64,000 nt of DNA, taken from NCBI RefSeq assembly GCF_002776525.5, contig NC_045439.1, positions 123,495,832-123,559,831 of the forward strand. The letters are read 5' to 3'. Source of the stretch: Piliocolobus tephrosceles (taxonomy: Eukaryota > Chordata > Mammalia > Primates > Cercopithecidae). Shown one piece after another: positions 40,501 through 50,396 of the stretch. The position numbers and the translations under genes are program-made. Positions within the stretch are counted from its first letter, which is position 1, and every line of letters begins with the position of its first letter. The notes under the pieces are model-generated. The model ran no database searches, had not been told where the DNA came from, and saw nothing but the letters and a program-made list of their open reading frames with translations.

Positions 40501-43284
40501 AAAAGCCAGATGGCTGAGAGAGTAAATGGAAAGAAGTAGGCTCACTGGATGCAGAGCAATCTTTTAAGTAATAGCTATCAAAAGAACAAAACCCAGTCAT
40601 TTGTGACAACGTTGATGGAACTGGAGATCACTATGCTAAGTGAAATAAGGCAGGCACAGAAAGACGAACATCACCATGTTCTCACTTATTTGTGGGATCT
40701 AAATATCAAAACAAATGAAGTCATGGGCAGAGAGTAGAAGGAAGGTTACCAGAGGCTGGGAAGGGTAGTCAGGGTTGGGAATAATTAATGGGTAAAAAAA
40801 AATTAGAAAGAATAAGATCTACTATTTGATAGTACAACAGGGTGACTATAATCAGTAATAATTGTATATTTTAAAATAAAGAATGTAAAAATTAGCCAGG
40901 TGTGGTGGTACTCCTGTAGTCCCAGCTACTTGGGAGGCTGAAACATGAGAATCACTTGAACCTGGGAGGTGGAGGTTGCAGTGAGCTGAGATTAGGCCAC
41001 TGCACTCCAGCCTGGGTGACAGAGCAAAACTCTGTTTAAAAAAATAAAATAAAATAAAATATAAAGTGTAATTGGATTCTTTGTAACTTAAAGGATAAGT
41101 GCTTGAGGGGATGGATATCTCATTCTCCATAATGTGATTATTACACCTTGCAGGCCTGTATCAAAACATCTCATGTAACCCAGAAATATATACACCTACT
41201 AGGTATCCACAAAAATTAACAACAACAAAATAAATAAATAACAGCCATCAAAGGAAGAAGAAAGATAGGGTAGTAGGTGAAGGGGAACTAAGGATGAAGT
41301 GAAGAAATTTTCCCCCAAGTAACACATGGGCATGCTTGAGCATGTTTACATGTTCAGGGTAGGGCAATAAGGAGGGAAACGTTGAAGACACAGGGGAGAG
41401 AAGAGATCATTCATTGATGGAGCAAGGTGGCAGACAGACACATAATTCAAAGCAGAGTTTCAGCCTTTACAAAAGCAATGTGAGTGGCTTCCCAATTTGG
41501 GGGTTTAAGTGCCTGACTCGAACCTCTATTCTTCTAAACCAGGACAGCTTCATGACTGTTAATAAGGTCCCCTGACTCTAACCCCATGTTTGTATTCAAA
41601 TATCTATACTTCTTGAATCCCAGATGATCTGGTGGTTTTATAATGCTCTTTAAGAAATATAGGTAGACTGCATCTAGGTATCATGTGCCTCTATCGCTCA
41701 TTTGAAATCATCTGCTTTTCTGATCCTAGAGCTTCTGCAACTATTTCCTGAATCCATTCAAATAATTGCCATCTATGAGGTTCTATCCCTAACCCGTGTC
41801 CAGGGTATATTCCCCTTACATGCAGCAATGGCCCCCCACCAAGGTAGGCCCAGGTCAACATGCATAAATTCCAGTAAATTCTGGATCAGTCCCACTGGGG
41901 TGTATGACCCCAGCCCCAGTTCAGCGAAGCTCTGCTCTGCAGCAGCTTGGACTACATCTGCAGTCTCTCCAGAAGCCACCTCAGGTACCGCTGCGGGTGA
42001 GGGAGTTGCAGGAACAACAGGAGGGGCCTGAACCTGTGTGAAAAAAAGCCTTGTATGATATTTATTCAGTAGTGAACACATAGAAAGTGAGACCTTCTTA
42101 AAATAACCAGTACTGGGTTCTGTTCTCTCTACTTCTTGTTCTTCCAGGTTACCCTAGTGTACGTAGAATTCAAGCTTAAAAAGGACATCTCATTTTTATC
42201 AATAGGTAGGAAGAGAAGTTACTTTGAGTAAGAGTAAGACTTCCCTTCATGCTGGGAAGTTATTTCTTTGATCACTGTTTCCCAAACTTCAGCCATTTGA
42301 ATATCACTATTATGATTTTTACCATATATTAACATGAAACAATTACTTTTCTTTAAAACAGCTCAGAAAACCAAATATAACATCTCTCCTGTTGTACTTC
42401 CAATCATTTCCCCACTGAATTGAAAATTCATCCCAAGCAGAGATGCTACCATTTTGGAGAGCTGTGTGGAGCGTGGACAAGAACTCTGCTTCATATTCCC
42501 CCTGCTCCCAAACAAAACAGAATATGAAACCAACCAGGAAACACCACTCCTAATATTGCAGGAACGAAAGGCCTCTTACCTGGACTTCTGCAAACGAGAT
42601 GGCAGAGGTACTGAGGCTGCGGGGGCCGGAAGCCGCAAGGAAGAGGTAGTGTGGGCGACAGCAGCACTGGGCTGCTGGGAATAGGAGCCGTGCGGTCAGC
42701 GGTTTCCCGAGCCATGGTGAGGGCCCTGTGACGCTGTGGACCTAAGCGTGTAAAAGGATGATGGAGCCCCTTTACCGGGAGAAGTCCTCGCATGGGGGCA
42801 AAGGGGATTCATTATGCTAACTTCCCAGGAAGCAAGCAGCCCGGCCACTACAGGTGCAGATATTGCTATTACCGCGCGCAGACCGCTAGCCCGAAGGCAT
42901 GCAGCTGGCGATGCCTGCAGAGCGAAGCTTGAATTCGGGTTCGCCGCATCTCAGTTATTGTAGACTCACATCGGGGGGCCCTGAGAACTAGGCCGAAGTG
43001 CTCTCGCCAGGGGCGAAGCCAATTCCAGAGGTTGACACCGGGCTGCTGGGCCCACAGTGTTGGGGACTAACCCTAGCGCGTCCTCACGTGACCCGAGGTC
43101 ATGACATTCAGGTCCCGGTGAGCGGGTCAGCGTCTGCTCATACCTCTAGCACGAGCTGTCCTGGGGCTTGGTTCACTGGGTCAGGGCAGCATCCCGGTGC
43201 TCAGCCCCGGGGCATCCTTACCCGACGCCCGGACTGTAGCAGGCGCAGAACCTCCCGGCGTCCACACATCAGTCCCATCGCCAT
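37462..43284 (-). CDS. OXA1L: OXA1L mitochondrial inner-membrane insertase, complete, ten exons
   Basis: OXA1L is the YidC/Oxa1/Alb3-family insertase. It binds the mitoribosome on the matrix side and inserts mitochondrially encoded and some nuclear-encoded proteins into the inner membrane, supporting respiratory-complex and ATP-synthase assembly. Exons, 5' to 3': 43284-43222, 42741-42580, 42033-41820, 39239-39096, 38837-38752, 38568-38404, 38224-38120, 38011-37849, 37761-37681 and 37595-37462 (TGA 37464-37462). They total 1317 nt, 438 codons, with all introns GT-AG and no broken frame. Residues 1-75 are Arg/Ser-rich without acidic runs, fitting a matrix presequence. Hydrophobic segments follow near 138-158, 220-240, 258-278, 300-312 and 315-330, with landmarks LLEFMHVDLGLPWWGAIAAC, PLILPLTQAPIFISFFIALR, GGLWWFQDLTVSDP, RNVIRVMPLIALPVTMHFPT and AVFMYWLSSNLFSL. 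The tail is charged (KKGWKNAEMARQLREREQR) and contacts ribosomes in this family. A seven-serine run near the end is longer than the four I recall in the 435-residue human protein and would account for the three-residue difference. Confidence 0.95.
37504..37524 (-). repeat. OXA1L: AGC x7 coding microsatellite (poly-Ser) in OXA1L
   Basis: Seven perfect GCT units on the + strand read as seven AGC serine codons on the coding strand. All are identical codons, which favours slippage-driven length change. Confidence 0.97.
37681..37761 (-). CDS. OXA1L: OXA1L exon 9, codons 368-395
   Basis: 81 nt between TACACAG and GTAAAT. It encodes the charged helix WKNAEMARQLREREQRMQNH, in the matrix tail that contacts the ribosome. 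Confidence 0.94.
37849..38011 (-). CDS. OXA1L: OXA1L exon 8, codons 314-368
   Basis: 163 nt between CACCCAG and GTAAGG. It encodes AVFMYWLSSNLFSLGQVSCL, the last membrane helix, and the start of the matrix tail (VHDPDKLPPREGFLESFKK). Confidence 0.95.
38120..38224 (-). CDS. OXA1L: OXA1L exon 7, codons 279-313
   Basis: 105 nt between TTTGGCAG and GTATGT. It encodes [20 protein letters not shown] and the next membrane segment. Confidence 0.95.
38404..38568 (-). CDS. OXA1L: OXA1L exon 6, codons 224-278
   Basis: 165 nt between GTAATAG and GTAAGC, in frame at both ends. It encodes APIFISFFIALREMANLPVV, the TGGLWWFQDLTVSDPTYM loop and a helix ending AVLE. Confidence 0.95.
38752..38837 (-). CDS. 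OXA1L: OXA1L exon 5, codons 195-223
   Basis: 86 nt between CTCACAG and GTGAGC. It encodes FYKASSEMAFYQKKHGIKLF and KPLILPLTQ, the loop leading into the second membrane segment. Confidence 0.94.
39096..39239 (-). CDS. OXA1L: OXA1L exon 4, codons 147-195
   Basis: 144 nt between TTTTCCAG and GTGAGT. It encodes TVFARCLIFPLIVMGQREAA and the basic matrix helix KIHNHLPEIQKFSSRVREAK. Confidence 0.94.
40095..40395 (-). repeat. Alu in OXA1L intron 3
   Basis: T-rich start; dimer ends cacgcctggg. It lies on the same strand as OXA1L transcription. Confidence 0.93.
40541..41240 (+). mobile_element. LINE-1 3' end in OXA1L intron 3, split by an Alu
   Basis: Sense L1 text: ggagatcactatgctaagtg, accatgttctcacttatttg and ggactataatcagtaata-like pieces. 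After the Alu come tgtgattattacacc, tatcaaaacatctcatgtaa and an A-rich end. It is an older L1 than the one at 51545. Confidence 0.75.
40888..41060 (+). repeat. Alu right part, sense, inside LINE-1
   Basis: Starts at aaaaattagccaggtgtggt, so the left monomer is missing. Tail AAAATAAAATAAAAT. Confidence 0.9.
41241..41819. other. Rest of OXA1L intron 3, nothing recognised
   Basis: Unique-looking AT-rich intron sequence running up to the exon 3 donor on the reverse strand. Confidence 0.5.
41820..42033 (-). CDS. OXA1L: OXA1L exon 3, codons 76-147
   Basis: 214 nt between CACACAG and GTAAGG. It has an Ala/Pro/Val linker (VQAPPVVPATPSPAAVPEVA) followed by the amphipathic GSYTPVGLIQNLLEFMHVDL and the start of the first membrane helix. 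Confidence 0.95.
42580..42741 (-). CDS. OXA1L: OXA1L exon 2, codons 22-75
   Basis: 162 nt between CGCTTAG and GTAAGA. It begins VHSVTGPSPWLGKPLTARLL and contains the CCCRPHYLFLAASGPRSLST run expected of the presequence region. Confidence 0.93.
43222..43284 (-). CDS. OXA1L: OXA1L exon 1, codons 1-21
   Basis: Reads MAMGLMCGRREVLRLLQSGR and one more Arg, then GTAAGG. The first ATG (43284-43282) is embedded in AAAATGGCG. In-frame ATGs also occur at codons 3 and 6, but the first is chosen on context and on the human N-terminus. Confidence 0.93.
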
Positions 43285-43287
43285 TTT
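43279..43287 (-). promoter_or_regulatory. OXA1L: YY1-type motif overlapping the OXA1L ATG
   Basis: AAAATGGCG on the coding strand matches the YY1 core around a start codon, a common arrangement in genes for mitochondrial and ribosomal proteins. Confidence 0.65.
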
Positions 43288-43289
43288 GT

Positions 43290-43296
43290 CCGGAAG
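43290..43296 (+). promoter_or_regulatory. OXA1L: ETS/GABP (NRF-2)-type site
   Basis: CCGGAAG six bases upstream of the ATG matches the GABP core. Confidence 0.6.
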
Positions 43297-43308
43297 AGAG
43301 CTTGCTTT

Positions 43309-43320
43309 TGCGCCTGCGCA
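43309..43320. promoter_or_regulatory. OXA1L: NRF-1-like site
   Basis: TGCGCCTGCGCA differs by one base from the palindromic NRF-1 consensus and lies 25-36 bp upstream of the ATG. Confidence 0.65.
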
Positions 43321-43324
43321 CTAA

Positions 43325-43908
43325 GAACCACAACCCCGCGAGAGGAAGCACTTTTGGAAGCGGGCATGAAGCCAGAGTTGTTGCCGCAGATCAGGTGGTA
43401 AAAGAGAACGGAGCTTGGCGGCAATATTTGAAGTGGATAAAAATGTGAAAAGCCGCGTTACCATGAGCACGCAGAGAGCCTTTTCTGGAGATTGAAAGGA
43501 AGTCGAAGAGCCAGGTTGGCTATCATCGTAAGCTATCATCGTTTGTGATGGCGAAAACCTGGGTAATTTTCCTCTAATGTCGCGATTGTCCTCTGATTCG
43601 TCAGTTTAAAAATAGCCTCAGAAAAGTCTTGGCTGTACATGCAGAGGATTTTTCCCACTCAATGATGTTCGATTCTTTTGATTCTTATTGCTAGGTAATA
43701 TTGTAATCGCAGGTCCAATGAAATTTGAGGGTAGTCTAGAGTCTGACAGAAATGAAGAGAAGGCAGCCGCTGGGAAATATTTTCCTCCCAGATAAAAAGA
43801 CAAAGCTTCCAGAGGAGACTTCACCTTTCCATTTTTTCTTCTGTAAGTGGGGTGGTGTGAGGACTGACCATGAAGGGACAAGTTTCGAGATGAAAAGCTC
43901 ACGTGCAG
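43325..43908. other. Upstream flank of OXA1L
   Basis: Low-CpG unique sequence beyond the promoter block. It has a small local repeat of agctatcatcg at 43524-43542. A divergent transcript from the same promoter is possible, but no exon is visible. Confidence 0.5.
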
Positions 43909-44213
43909 GCCGGGCGCGGTGGCTCCGGCCTGTAATCCCAGCACTTTGGGAGGCCGAGGCGGGTGGATCACGAGGTCAAGACATCGAGACTATCCTGGCC
44001 AACATGGTGAAACCCCATCTCTACTAAAAATACAAAAATTAGCCGAGCATGGTGGCGGGCGCCTGTAATCCCAGCTACTTGGGAGGCTGAGGCAGGAGAA
44101 TTACTTGAACCCGGGAGGCAGAGGTTGCAGTGAGCCGTGATTGTGCCACTGCACTCCAGCCTGGCGATAGAGTGAGACTCCATCTCAAAAAAAAAAAAAA
44201 AGAAAAAAAGAAA
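43909..44213 (+). repeat. Alu, sense
   Basis: Starts ggccgggcgcggtggctcc, full dimer, AAAAG-interrupted tail. Confidence 0.94.
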
Positions 44214-44343
44214 AACTCATGTGCTGAAGATGGTTGAGGGCAAAGATAGAAAACACCCAAATACTTGATGATATTGAGCTGCTGTACCCCATGCTTGGAA
44301 CTGTCTATCTCCAGACTTTGTTGTGTAAGGTAATTAAAGGTCT

Positions 44344-44668
44344 TGGCAGGGTGCAGTGGCTCACGCCTGTAATCTCATCACTTTGGGAGGCCAAGGCTGG
44401 TGGATCACTAGGTCAAGAGATCGAGACCAGCCTGGCCAACATGGTGAAATCCTGTCTCTACTGAAAATACAAAAAACAAAAAAACTAGCTGGACGTGGTG
44501 GTGTGTACCTGTAGTCCCAGCTACTAGGGAGGCTGAGGCAGAATTGCTTGAACCCGGGAGGTGGAGGTTGCAGTGAGCCGAGGTGGAGCCACTGCACGCC
44601 AGCCTGGGGGAAAGAGAGAGAACCCCAACCAAAAAAAAAAAAAAAAAAAAGGAAAAAAAAAGATAATT
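44344..44668 (+). repeat. Alu, sense
   Basis: Starts ggcagggtgcagtggctc. Small deletion near ggcagaattgc; long A-tail with GG interruptions. Confidence 0.93.
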
Positions 44669-45119
44669 AAAGGTCTTTACTGTTTAGACTCTGAATCTGT
44701 TGCTTGGGTGTTCTGTTTCTTGAAGTTAAAATCATTCATCTCCAGGGAAAAAAGTTACTGCTCAGAAAGGTGGAGTTGATTATATTTGAACCCTTATAAA
44801 GTCTCTCAATATGCAGATTACTTTCTAAACAACAAACTATAGTTTCAGAAAGATACAATAACCTGAAATTATTTCAGTGACTGCTAATTTGGGACGATTA
44901 TGAATGTACCTGACAGATAAGGCAAAAATAGGAGGCAAAGAAATATAATACTGATTTAGTAATAATTAGTGGTATGAGCTAACACTTGCATATGTTGGAT
45001 GCTATTGTAAACATCAATAGATTTTTGATATGGAAACACTGATTTTTTTTTTTAGAGATTACTTTTAAAGCTCAAGACAATTAGAACTAATTGCAAATAT
45101 ACAGCTACAGAACACTTGG
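44669..45119. other. Intergenic, nothing recognised
   Basis: AT-rich sequence between an Alu and an LTR-like repeat; no gene or named repeat seen. Confidence 0.5.
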
Positions 45120-45179
45120 CAGGGTGACTATCTTATGGTACACTGCTACTTTGGTGACCCCAAATGAACCAGGCTTCAC

Positions 45180-45665
45180 AATATTTGCACCTTTAGGAGT
45201 TCTATTCTCTTGAGTCTGGTTGGCCCTGTAACTTGCTTTAATCAATAGTAGAATGCATTGGAAGTGGTGTTATGCCAGTTTGGGACTATGCCTTAAGAAG
45301 GCCTGATAGCTTCTGCTTTTGCATTCAGGGGAAAGCCAACTGCTGTGTTAGAATTTTGACTTCTCAGACTTACTGCCTGTGAAAAGCCCAACCAATCACT
45401 TGAAGAAGAACGGAGGTTTGGGCTAACAGCCTCAGTTGAACCCTCAGCCAGCAGTCAACACCAACTTTTGCCAGCCACGTGAAGAAGGCCATTTAAAACG
45501 TGGATTCTCCAGCCCATTGGAGCCACCTCAGGTGACTCCGTGTGGAGCAAAGAAAGGCTATTTGAGCCCACATTGCAAAATTACAAGCAAATAAATAAAA
45601 TTATTGTGGTTTTAAGCCACTAAGTTTTGGAGTACTTTGGCGTTCAATAATAGATAGCTGAAATG
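45180..45665 (+). mobile_element. MLT1-like solo LTR (ERVL-MaLR)
   Basis: The 3' part is diagnostic: ataaataaaattattgtggt, tttaagccactaagttttgg and aataatagatagctgaaa. The 5' boundary is diffuse. No internal retroelement sequence follows. Confidence 0.75.
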
Positions 45666-45784
45666 TACAGGCAAACTTGGGAGATACTATGGGTTGGGTT
45701 CCAGACCACTACAATAAAGCCAATATCATAATAAAGTGAGTCACAGGGAGTTTTTTGTTTTGCAGTGCATATAAAAGTTATGTT

Positions 45785-45920
45785 GGGCTGGGCATGGTGG
45801 CTCAGGCCTGTAATCTCAGCACTTTGGGAGGCTGAGGCAGGTGGATCGCTTGAGCTCAGGAGTTTGAGACCAACTTGGGTAACATGGTAAGACCCCATGT
45901 CTTAAAAAAAAAAAAAAACT
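45785..45920 (+). repeat. Alu left monomer, sense, inside Tigger
   Basis: Monomer from ggctgggcatggtggctc to an A-run. First of three consecutive sense Alus splitting the transposon. Confidence 0.88.
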
Positions 45921-46217
45921 AGGCCAGGTGCAGTGGCTCATGCCTGTAATCCCACCACTTTGGGAGGCTGAGGCGGGTGGATCACCTGAGATTGGGAGTT
46001 TGAGACCAGCCTGACCAACATGGAGAAACCCCATCTCTACTAAAAATACAAAATTAGCCAGGCTTGGTGGTGCAAGCCTGTAATCTCAGCTATTTGGGAG
46101 GCTGAGGCAGGAGAATTGCTTGTACCTGGGAGGCGGAGGTTGCAGAGAGCCGAGATCGTGCCATTGTACTCTGGCCTGGGCAACAAGAGTGAAACTCCCA
46201 TCTGAAAAAAAAAAAAA
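45921..46217 (+). repeat. Alu, sense, inside Tigger
   Basis: Starts ggccaggtgcagtggctc, full dimer, A-tail. Confidence 0.93.
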
Positions 46218-46218
46218 G

Positions 46219-46526
46219 TGGCCAGATGCAGTGGCTCGTGCCTGTAATCCCAGCACTTTGGGAGGCCAGGGCCAATGGATCACTTGAGCTCAGGACTTTG
46301 AGACCAGCCTGGCCAACATGGTGAAACCCATCTCTATTAAAAATATAAAAGTTAGCCAAGGGTGGTGGTGGGCACCTGTAATCCCAGCTACTTGGGAGGT
46401 TGAGACAGAATTGCTTGAACCTGGGAGGTGGAGGTTGCAGTGAGCCAAGATCGTGCCATTGCACTCCAGCCTGGGCAACAAGAGCGAAACTCTGTCTCAA
46501 AAAAAAAAAAAAAAAAAAAAGAAAAA
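46219..46526 (+). repeat. Alu, sense, inside Tigger
   Basis: Starts ggccagatgcagtggctc, full dimer, 20-nt A-tail. The Tigger words aaaagttatgtt before the first and after this third copy mark a duplicated target. Confidence 0.93.
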
Positions 46527-47468
46527 GTTATGTTTACCCCATACTGCAGTCTCTTAAGTGTGCAATAACATGTTTAAAAAACAATGTACATGCCTTAATT
46601 TGAAAATATTTTATTACTTAAAAATGTTGACGATCATTTGAGCCCTCAGCAAGTCATATTTTTCCTTGATGTTGGTTGACTGATCAGGGTGATGGTTGCT
46701 GAAGGTTGGGGTGGCCTAAAATAAGACAGTGAAATTTGCTCCATCAATTGACTGCGCCTTTCATGGAAGATTTTTCTATAGCATGTGATGCTGTTTGATA
46801 GGATTTTACCCACAGTAGAACTTCTTTCAAAATTGGAGTTAGTCCTCTCAAACCCTGCTGCTGCTTTGTCAATTAAGTTTATGTGATATTTTAAATCTTT
46901 TGTTGTCATTTCAACAGTGTTCACAGCATCTTCACCAGGAGTAGATTTCTTCTCAAGAAACCACTTTCTTTGTCTAGAAGAAGCAACTCCTCATCTGTTA
47001 AAGTTTTATCATGAGATTGTAGCAATTCAGTCACATCTTCAGGTTCCACCTCCAATTCTAGTTCTCTTGCTATCTCTACCACATCTGCAGTTACATCCCT
47101 CCATGAAGTCTTAGACCCCTCAACATCAACCATGAGGGTTGGAATCAACTTTTTCTAAACTCCTGTTAATGTTGATATTTTTGCCTCCTCCCATGAATCA
47201 CAAATGCTCGTAATGGCATCTAGGATGGTGAATCCTTTCCAAAATGTTTTCAATTTACTTTGCCTAGATCCATCATAGAAATTGCTATCTATGGCTGCCA
47301 TAGCTTTACAAAATATAGTTCTTAAATAATAGACTTGAAAGTCAAAAGTACTTCTTGATCCACTGGCTGTGGAAAATATTTTGTGTTAGCAGGCATGAAA
47401 ACAACATTAATCTCCTTGTACAACTCGATCAGAGCTATAGGGTGACTAGGTGCACTATCAATGATCAG

Positions 47469-47619
47469 TAATTTTTTTTTTTTTTTTAATGGAGACTGAG
47501 TCTTGCTGTGTTGCCTAGGCTGGTCTCGAACTCCTGGCCTCAAGTGATTTTCCTGCCTTGGTCTCCTTAAATGTTGCCTGTAATCTAGTGATTACAGGCA
47601 TGAGCCACTGTGCCCAGCC
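47469..47619 (-). repeat. Alu left part, antisense, inside Tigger
   Basis: T-run followed by tggagactgagtcttgctgtg and ggctggtctcgaactcc to tgtgcccagcc; monomer-sized. Confidence 0.88.
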
Positions 47620-47796
47620 TGCAATAATATTTTGATAGGAATCTTTTTTTCTGAGGGGTAGGTGTCAAGAGTGAGCTTAAAATATTCAGTGAACTGTAGG
47701 GTAAACAGATATGCTGTCATCCACGCTTTGTTATTCCCTTTATGGAAAACAGGCAGAGTAGATTTCGCATATATATATATAAAAATATATATTTTT

Positions 47797-48077
47797 AAAG
47801 AGACAAGATCTCTCTCTGTTGCCCACACTGGAGTGCAGTGGCATGATCATGGCTCACCGTAGCCTTGACCTCCCAGGTTCAAGTGATCTTCCTGCCTCAG
47901 GCTCCTGAATAACTGAGACTACATGTGCAACTAATTTTTGTGTTTTTTTGTAGAGATAGGGCTTTACCACGTTGCCCAGGCTGGTCTCAAACTCCTGGGC
48001 TCTAGTGATCTACGCAGCTGCCTTGGTGCGTCCCAAAGTGTTGGGGGTTACAGGTGTGAGCCAGCATGCCTGTCTTG
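47797..48077 (-). repeat. Old Alu, antisense
   Basis: AluJ-type text (tagccttgacctcccagg) starting after an (AT)n stretch at 47769-47793. Confidence 0.9.
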
Positions 48078-48089
48078 ACATTTTTTTTT

Positions 48090-49300
48090 TTTTAAGCACT
48101 TTAAATGTATTATCCCACTGCCTTCTGGCATCCAATGTTTCTGCTGAGAAAATGGCCAATAGTTGTTTTTTTTTTTTTTTTTTCCAGAGTGATTGGACTT
48201 CAGCTGACAGTGTTATTGAGGATCACTTGTACATTATGAGTTGCTTCTCTCTTGCTGCTGTCAAGATTCTCTGTCTTTCAACAGTTTGATTATAATGTGT
48301 CTCAGTGTGAGTCTCTTTGGATTTATTTTACTTGGAGTTTATTGAGATTCTTGGATTTGTAGATTAGTGTCTTTCATCAAATTTGGGAAGTTTTCAGCCA
48401 TTTCTTCAAATAATCCTTTGGTCCCTTTCTCTATCTCCTCTTTGGGAATTGTAATGCATATGTTGGTCTACTTAATGGTATTCCACAAGTTCCTTTATCT
48501 CTGTCAACTTTTCTTTTCTTTTTTTTTGGGATAGAGCCTCACTGTGTTGCCCAGGCTAGAGTGCAGTGACACAATCTTGGCTCACTGCAACCTCTGCCAC
48601 CCAGGTTCAAGCAATTTTCCTGCCTAAGCCTTCTGAGTAGTTGGGGTTCAGGCACTCATCACCATGCCCAGCTAATTTTTGTATTTTTAGCAGAGATAAG
48701 ATTTTGCCACATTGGCCAGGCTGTTTTTGAACTCCTGACCTCAAGTGATCCACCTGCCTTGACCTCCCAAAGTGCTGAGATTACAGGCATGAGTCACCTC
48801 ACTTGGCTTATCCACTTTTCTTTATTTTTCTTTATGCTCCTCAGATTTGAAAATTTCAATTGTCCTATTTTCAAGTTCACTGATTCTTCTGTGTTTGAGC
48901 TCCTCTAGTTCAGTTATTGTGTCTTTCAGCTGTAGAATTTCTGTTTAGCTCCTTTTTACAATTTTTGTCCCTTTCTTGGTATTCTAATTTTGTTAATATA
49001 CCATTTTCCTGATTTCCTTTAGTTTTTTGTCCATGTCTTCTTTTAGCTGTTTGAGCAAATTTAAGATAATTGCTTTAAAGTCTTTGTTTGGTGAGTCTAA
49101 TGTCTGGGTGTCCTCAGAAATGGTTTCTGCCAATTAAGTTTACTCCTTTGAATGTGCCATGTTTTCCTATTTCTTTGTATGCCTTGCAATTTTTGTAGTT
49201 TTTGTTGGAAATTAGACATTTGAAAAAACAGCTAACTCCCCTAGTCCTTGCAGATTGGCTCTATACTGGTACAGTTCTTCAACAATGAGCGAGGCTTGCT
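48090..49300 (+). mobile_element. Old LINE-1 (L1M-type) fragment, split by an Alu
   Basis: Recognisable strings in order: gttattgaggatcacttgta, caacagtttgattataatgt, catcaaatttgggaagtttt, ttcaattgtcctattttcaa, gatttcctttagttttttgt and cctatttctttgtatgcctt. This is common mammalian L1M text. Orientation and sub-family are uncertain. Confidence 0.6.
48516..48808 (-). repeat. Alu, antisense, inside the L1M fragment
   Basis: Short T-run; dimer ends cctcacttggctt. Confidence 0.92.
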
Positions 49301-50033
49301 TTGAGCCTAGGGATCAGCTGAGGTGAAGGCTTAAGGTCTTTTCAGGGCTTTCCTGACCAAGTGTCTTACCTGGGCATGTGTAACTTCCCAATTTCCCCAT
49401 ATACATGGCTGCTTTTGAATGTCTTATTTCCTAAAGAGTCTCAGTCCAGTTTCTCCTGGGGCCTTAGATGGTCTACTGTATGTATCCACCCATAGTCTTT
49501 TACTCCATATGTCAGTGGGTCTGTAGTCTCCTTGCAGCTTTCATGAGCAATGACTACCACTTTTCTGAGACCTGAGGCCAGTCCTTTAGGTAACCCCCAT
49601 ATGTACACAATAATTTGTGAAAAGCTTTGCTCTTCTCCCTTCCATTTAAAGGAGGGAACTTGGAATTAGGCTGCTGCCTCTTCCAGACTAAGAGCACTGC
49701 CACATCAGGGAGGAGGAGGGGGCAAGGGCAAATAAAAACACCACAAAACTTTCTCAACATTTTGAAGGTGGGCATTCACTTGGTTAAGGTTACTTTTAAC
49801 TGTTTTTTGGAGCTCTTACACGTTAGTTCAGCTAATTTCTGGTGGTTTTATGAAGTTTCTGTGGGATAATGAAAGCTTGGATTATCCCACCAAATGGTTG
49901 GATTATCCCACCCGACAAATGGTGGCTTTGTCGTCCACCATTTTGTTGACATCACATGAGCATCCATCTTGATAGAAGAAAAGAGCAAATTGGACCTTAA
50001 GTAAGTATAAGAAAAGAAATAGATAAGAGAAGA
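49301..50033. other. Intergenic, nothing recognised
   Basis: The string ggattatcccacc occurs twice about 22 bp apart (49879-49912), with caaatggt between and after. Otherwise unique-looking. Confidence 0.45.
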
Positions 50034-50335
50034 GGCTGGGCGCGGTGGCTCACACCTGTAATCCTAGCACTTTGGGAGGCTGAGGTGGGCAGATCACCGG
50101 AGGTTGGGAGTTTGAGACCAGCCTGACCAACATGGAGAAACCCCGTCTCTACTAAAAATACAAAATTAGCTGGGCATGGTGGCACATGCGTGTAATCCCA
50201 GCTACTCGGGAGGCTGAGGCAGGAGAATCGCTTGAACCTGGGAGATAGAGGTTGCAGTGAGCCAAGATCACGCCATTGCACTCCAGCCTGGGCAATAGGA
50301 GTGAAACTCCATCTCAAAAAAAAAAAAAAAAAAAG
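50034..50335 (+). repeat. Alu, sense
   Basis: Starts ggctgggcgcggtggctc; full dimer with A-tail. Confidence 0.94.
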
Positions 50336-50395
50336 GCCAGGACTTCAAGACTAGCCTGGGCAACATAGTGAGATCTCATCTCTAAAAGAAATTTA
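50336..50395 (+). repeat. Short Alu monomer remnant
   Basis: ggccaggacttcaagactag to tctcatctctaaaag, an inner left-monomer piece joined to the preceding tail. Confidence 0.75.
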
Positions 50396-50396
50396 G

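Larger units (their letters stand above)
42580..43450 (-). promoter_or_regulatory. OXA1L: CpG-rich OXA1L promoter / first-exon region
   Basis: CG dinucleotides are frequent here and rare in the flanking AT-rich and Alu sequence. The block spans exons 1 and 2 and about 165 bp upstream of the ATG. No TATA box is seen just upstream, which fits a housekeeping promoter. A CACGTGAC E-box-like site lies in intron 1 at 43085-43092. Confidence 0.75.
45668..47795 (-). mobile_element. Tigger1-like DNA transposon relic, broken
   Basis: A terminal sequence caggcaaacttgggagatac at 45668 sits next to a TA target dinucleotide. It continues through ttccagaccactacaataaa and tgcatataaaagttatgtt and resumes after three Alus at about 46527. 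The reverse strand encodes pieces of a pogo-type transposase: EINVVFMPANTKYF near 47370-47410, DVVEIARELELEVEPEDVTE near 47060, and DKAAAGFERTNSNFERSSTV near 46830. The pieces lie in different frames with stops and an Alu between them, and the far end is missing. The element is dead. Confidence 0.85.

Noticed and set aside
42491..42793. A 100-residue reverse-strand frame starting MRGLLPVKGL
   Set aside because: It overlaps OXA1L exon 2 in the wrong frame. The OXA1L frame joins exon 1 and reads VHSVTGPSPW.
42998..43324. A 108-residue plus-strand open frame in the CpG-rich block
   Set aside because: GC-rich sequence antisense to OXA1L exon 1 and intron 1; no domain or splice support. A divergent non-coding transcript remains possible.
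46646..47148. Two reverse-strand frames with conserved-looking protein text
   Set aside because: These are fragments of a dead Tigger1-like transposase, not a host gene.
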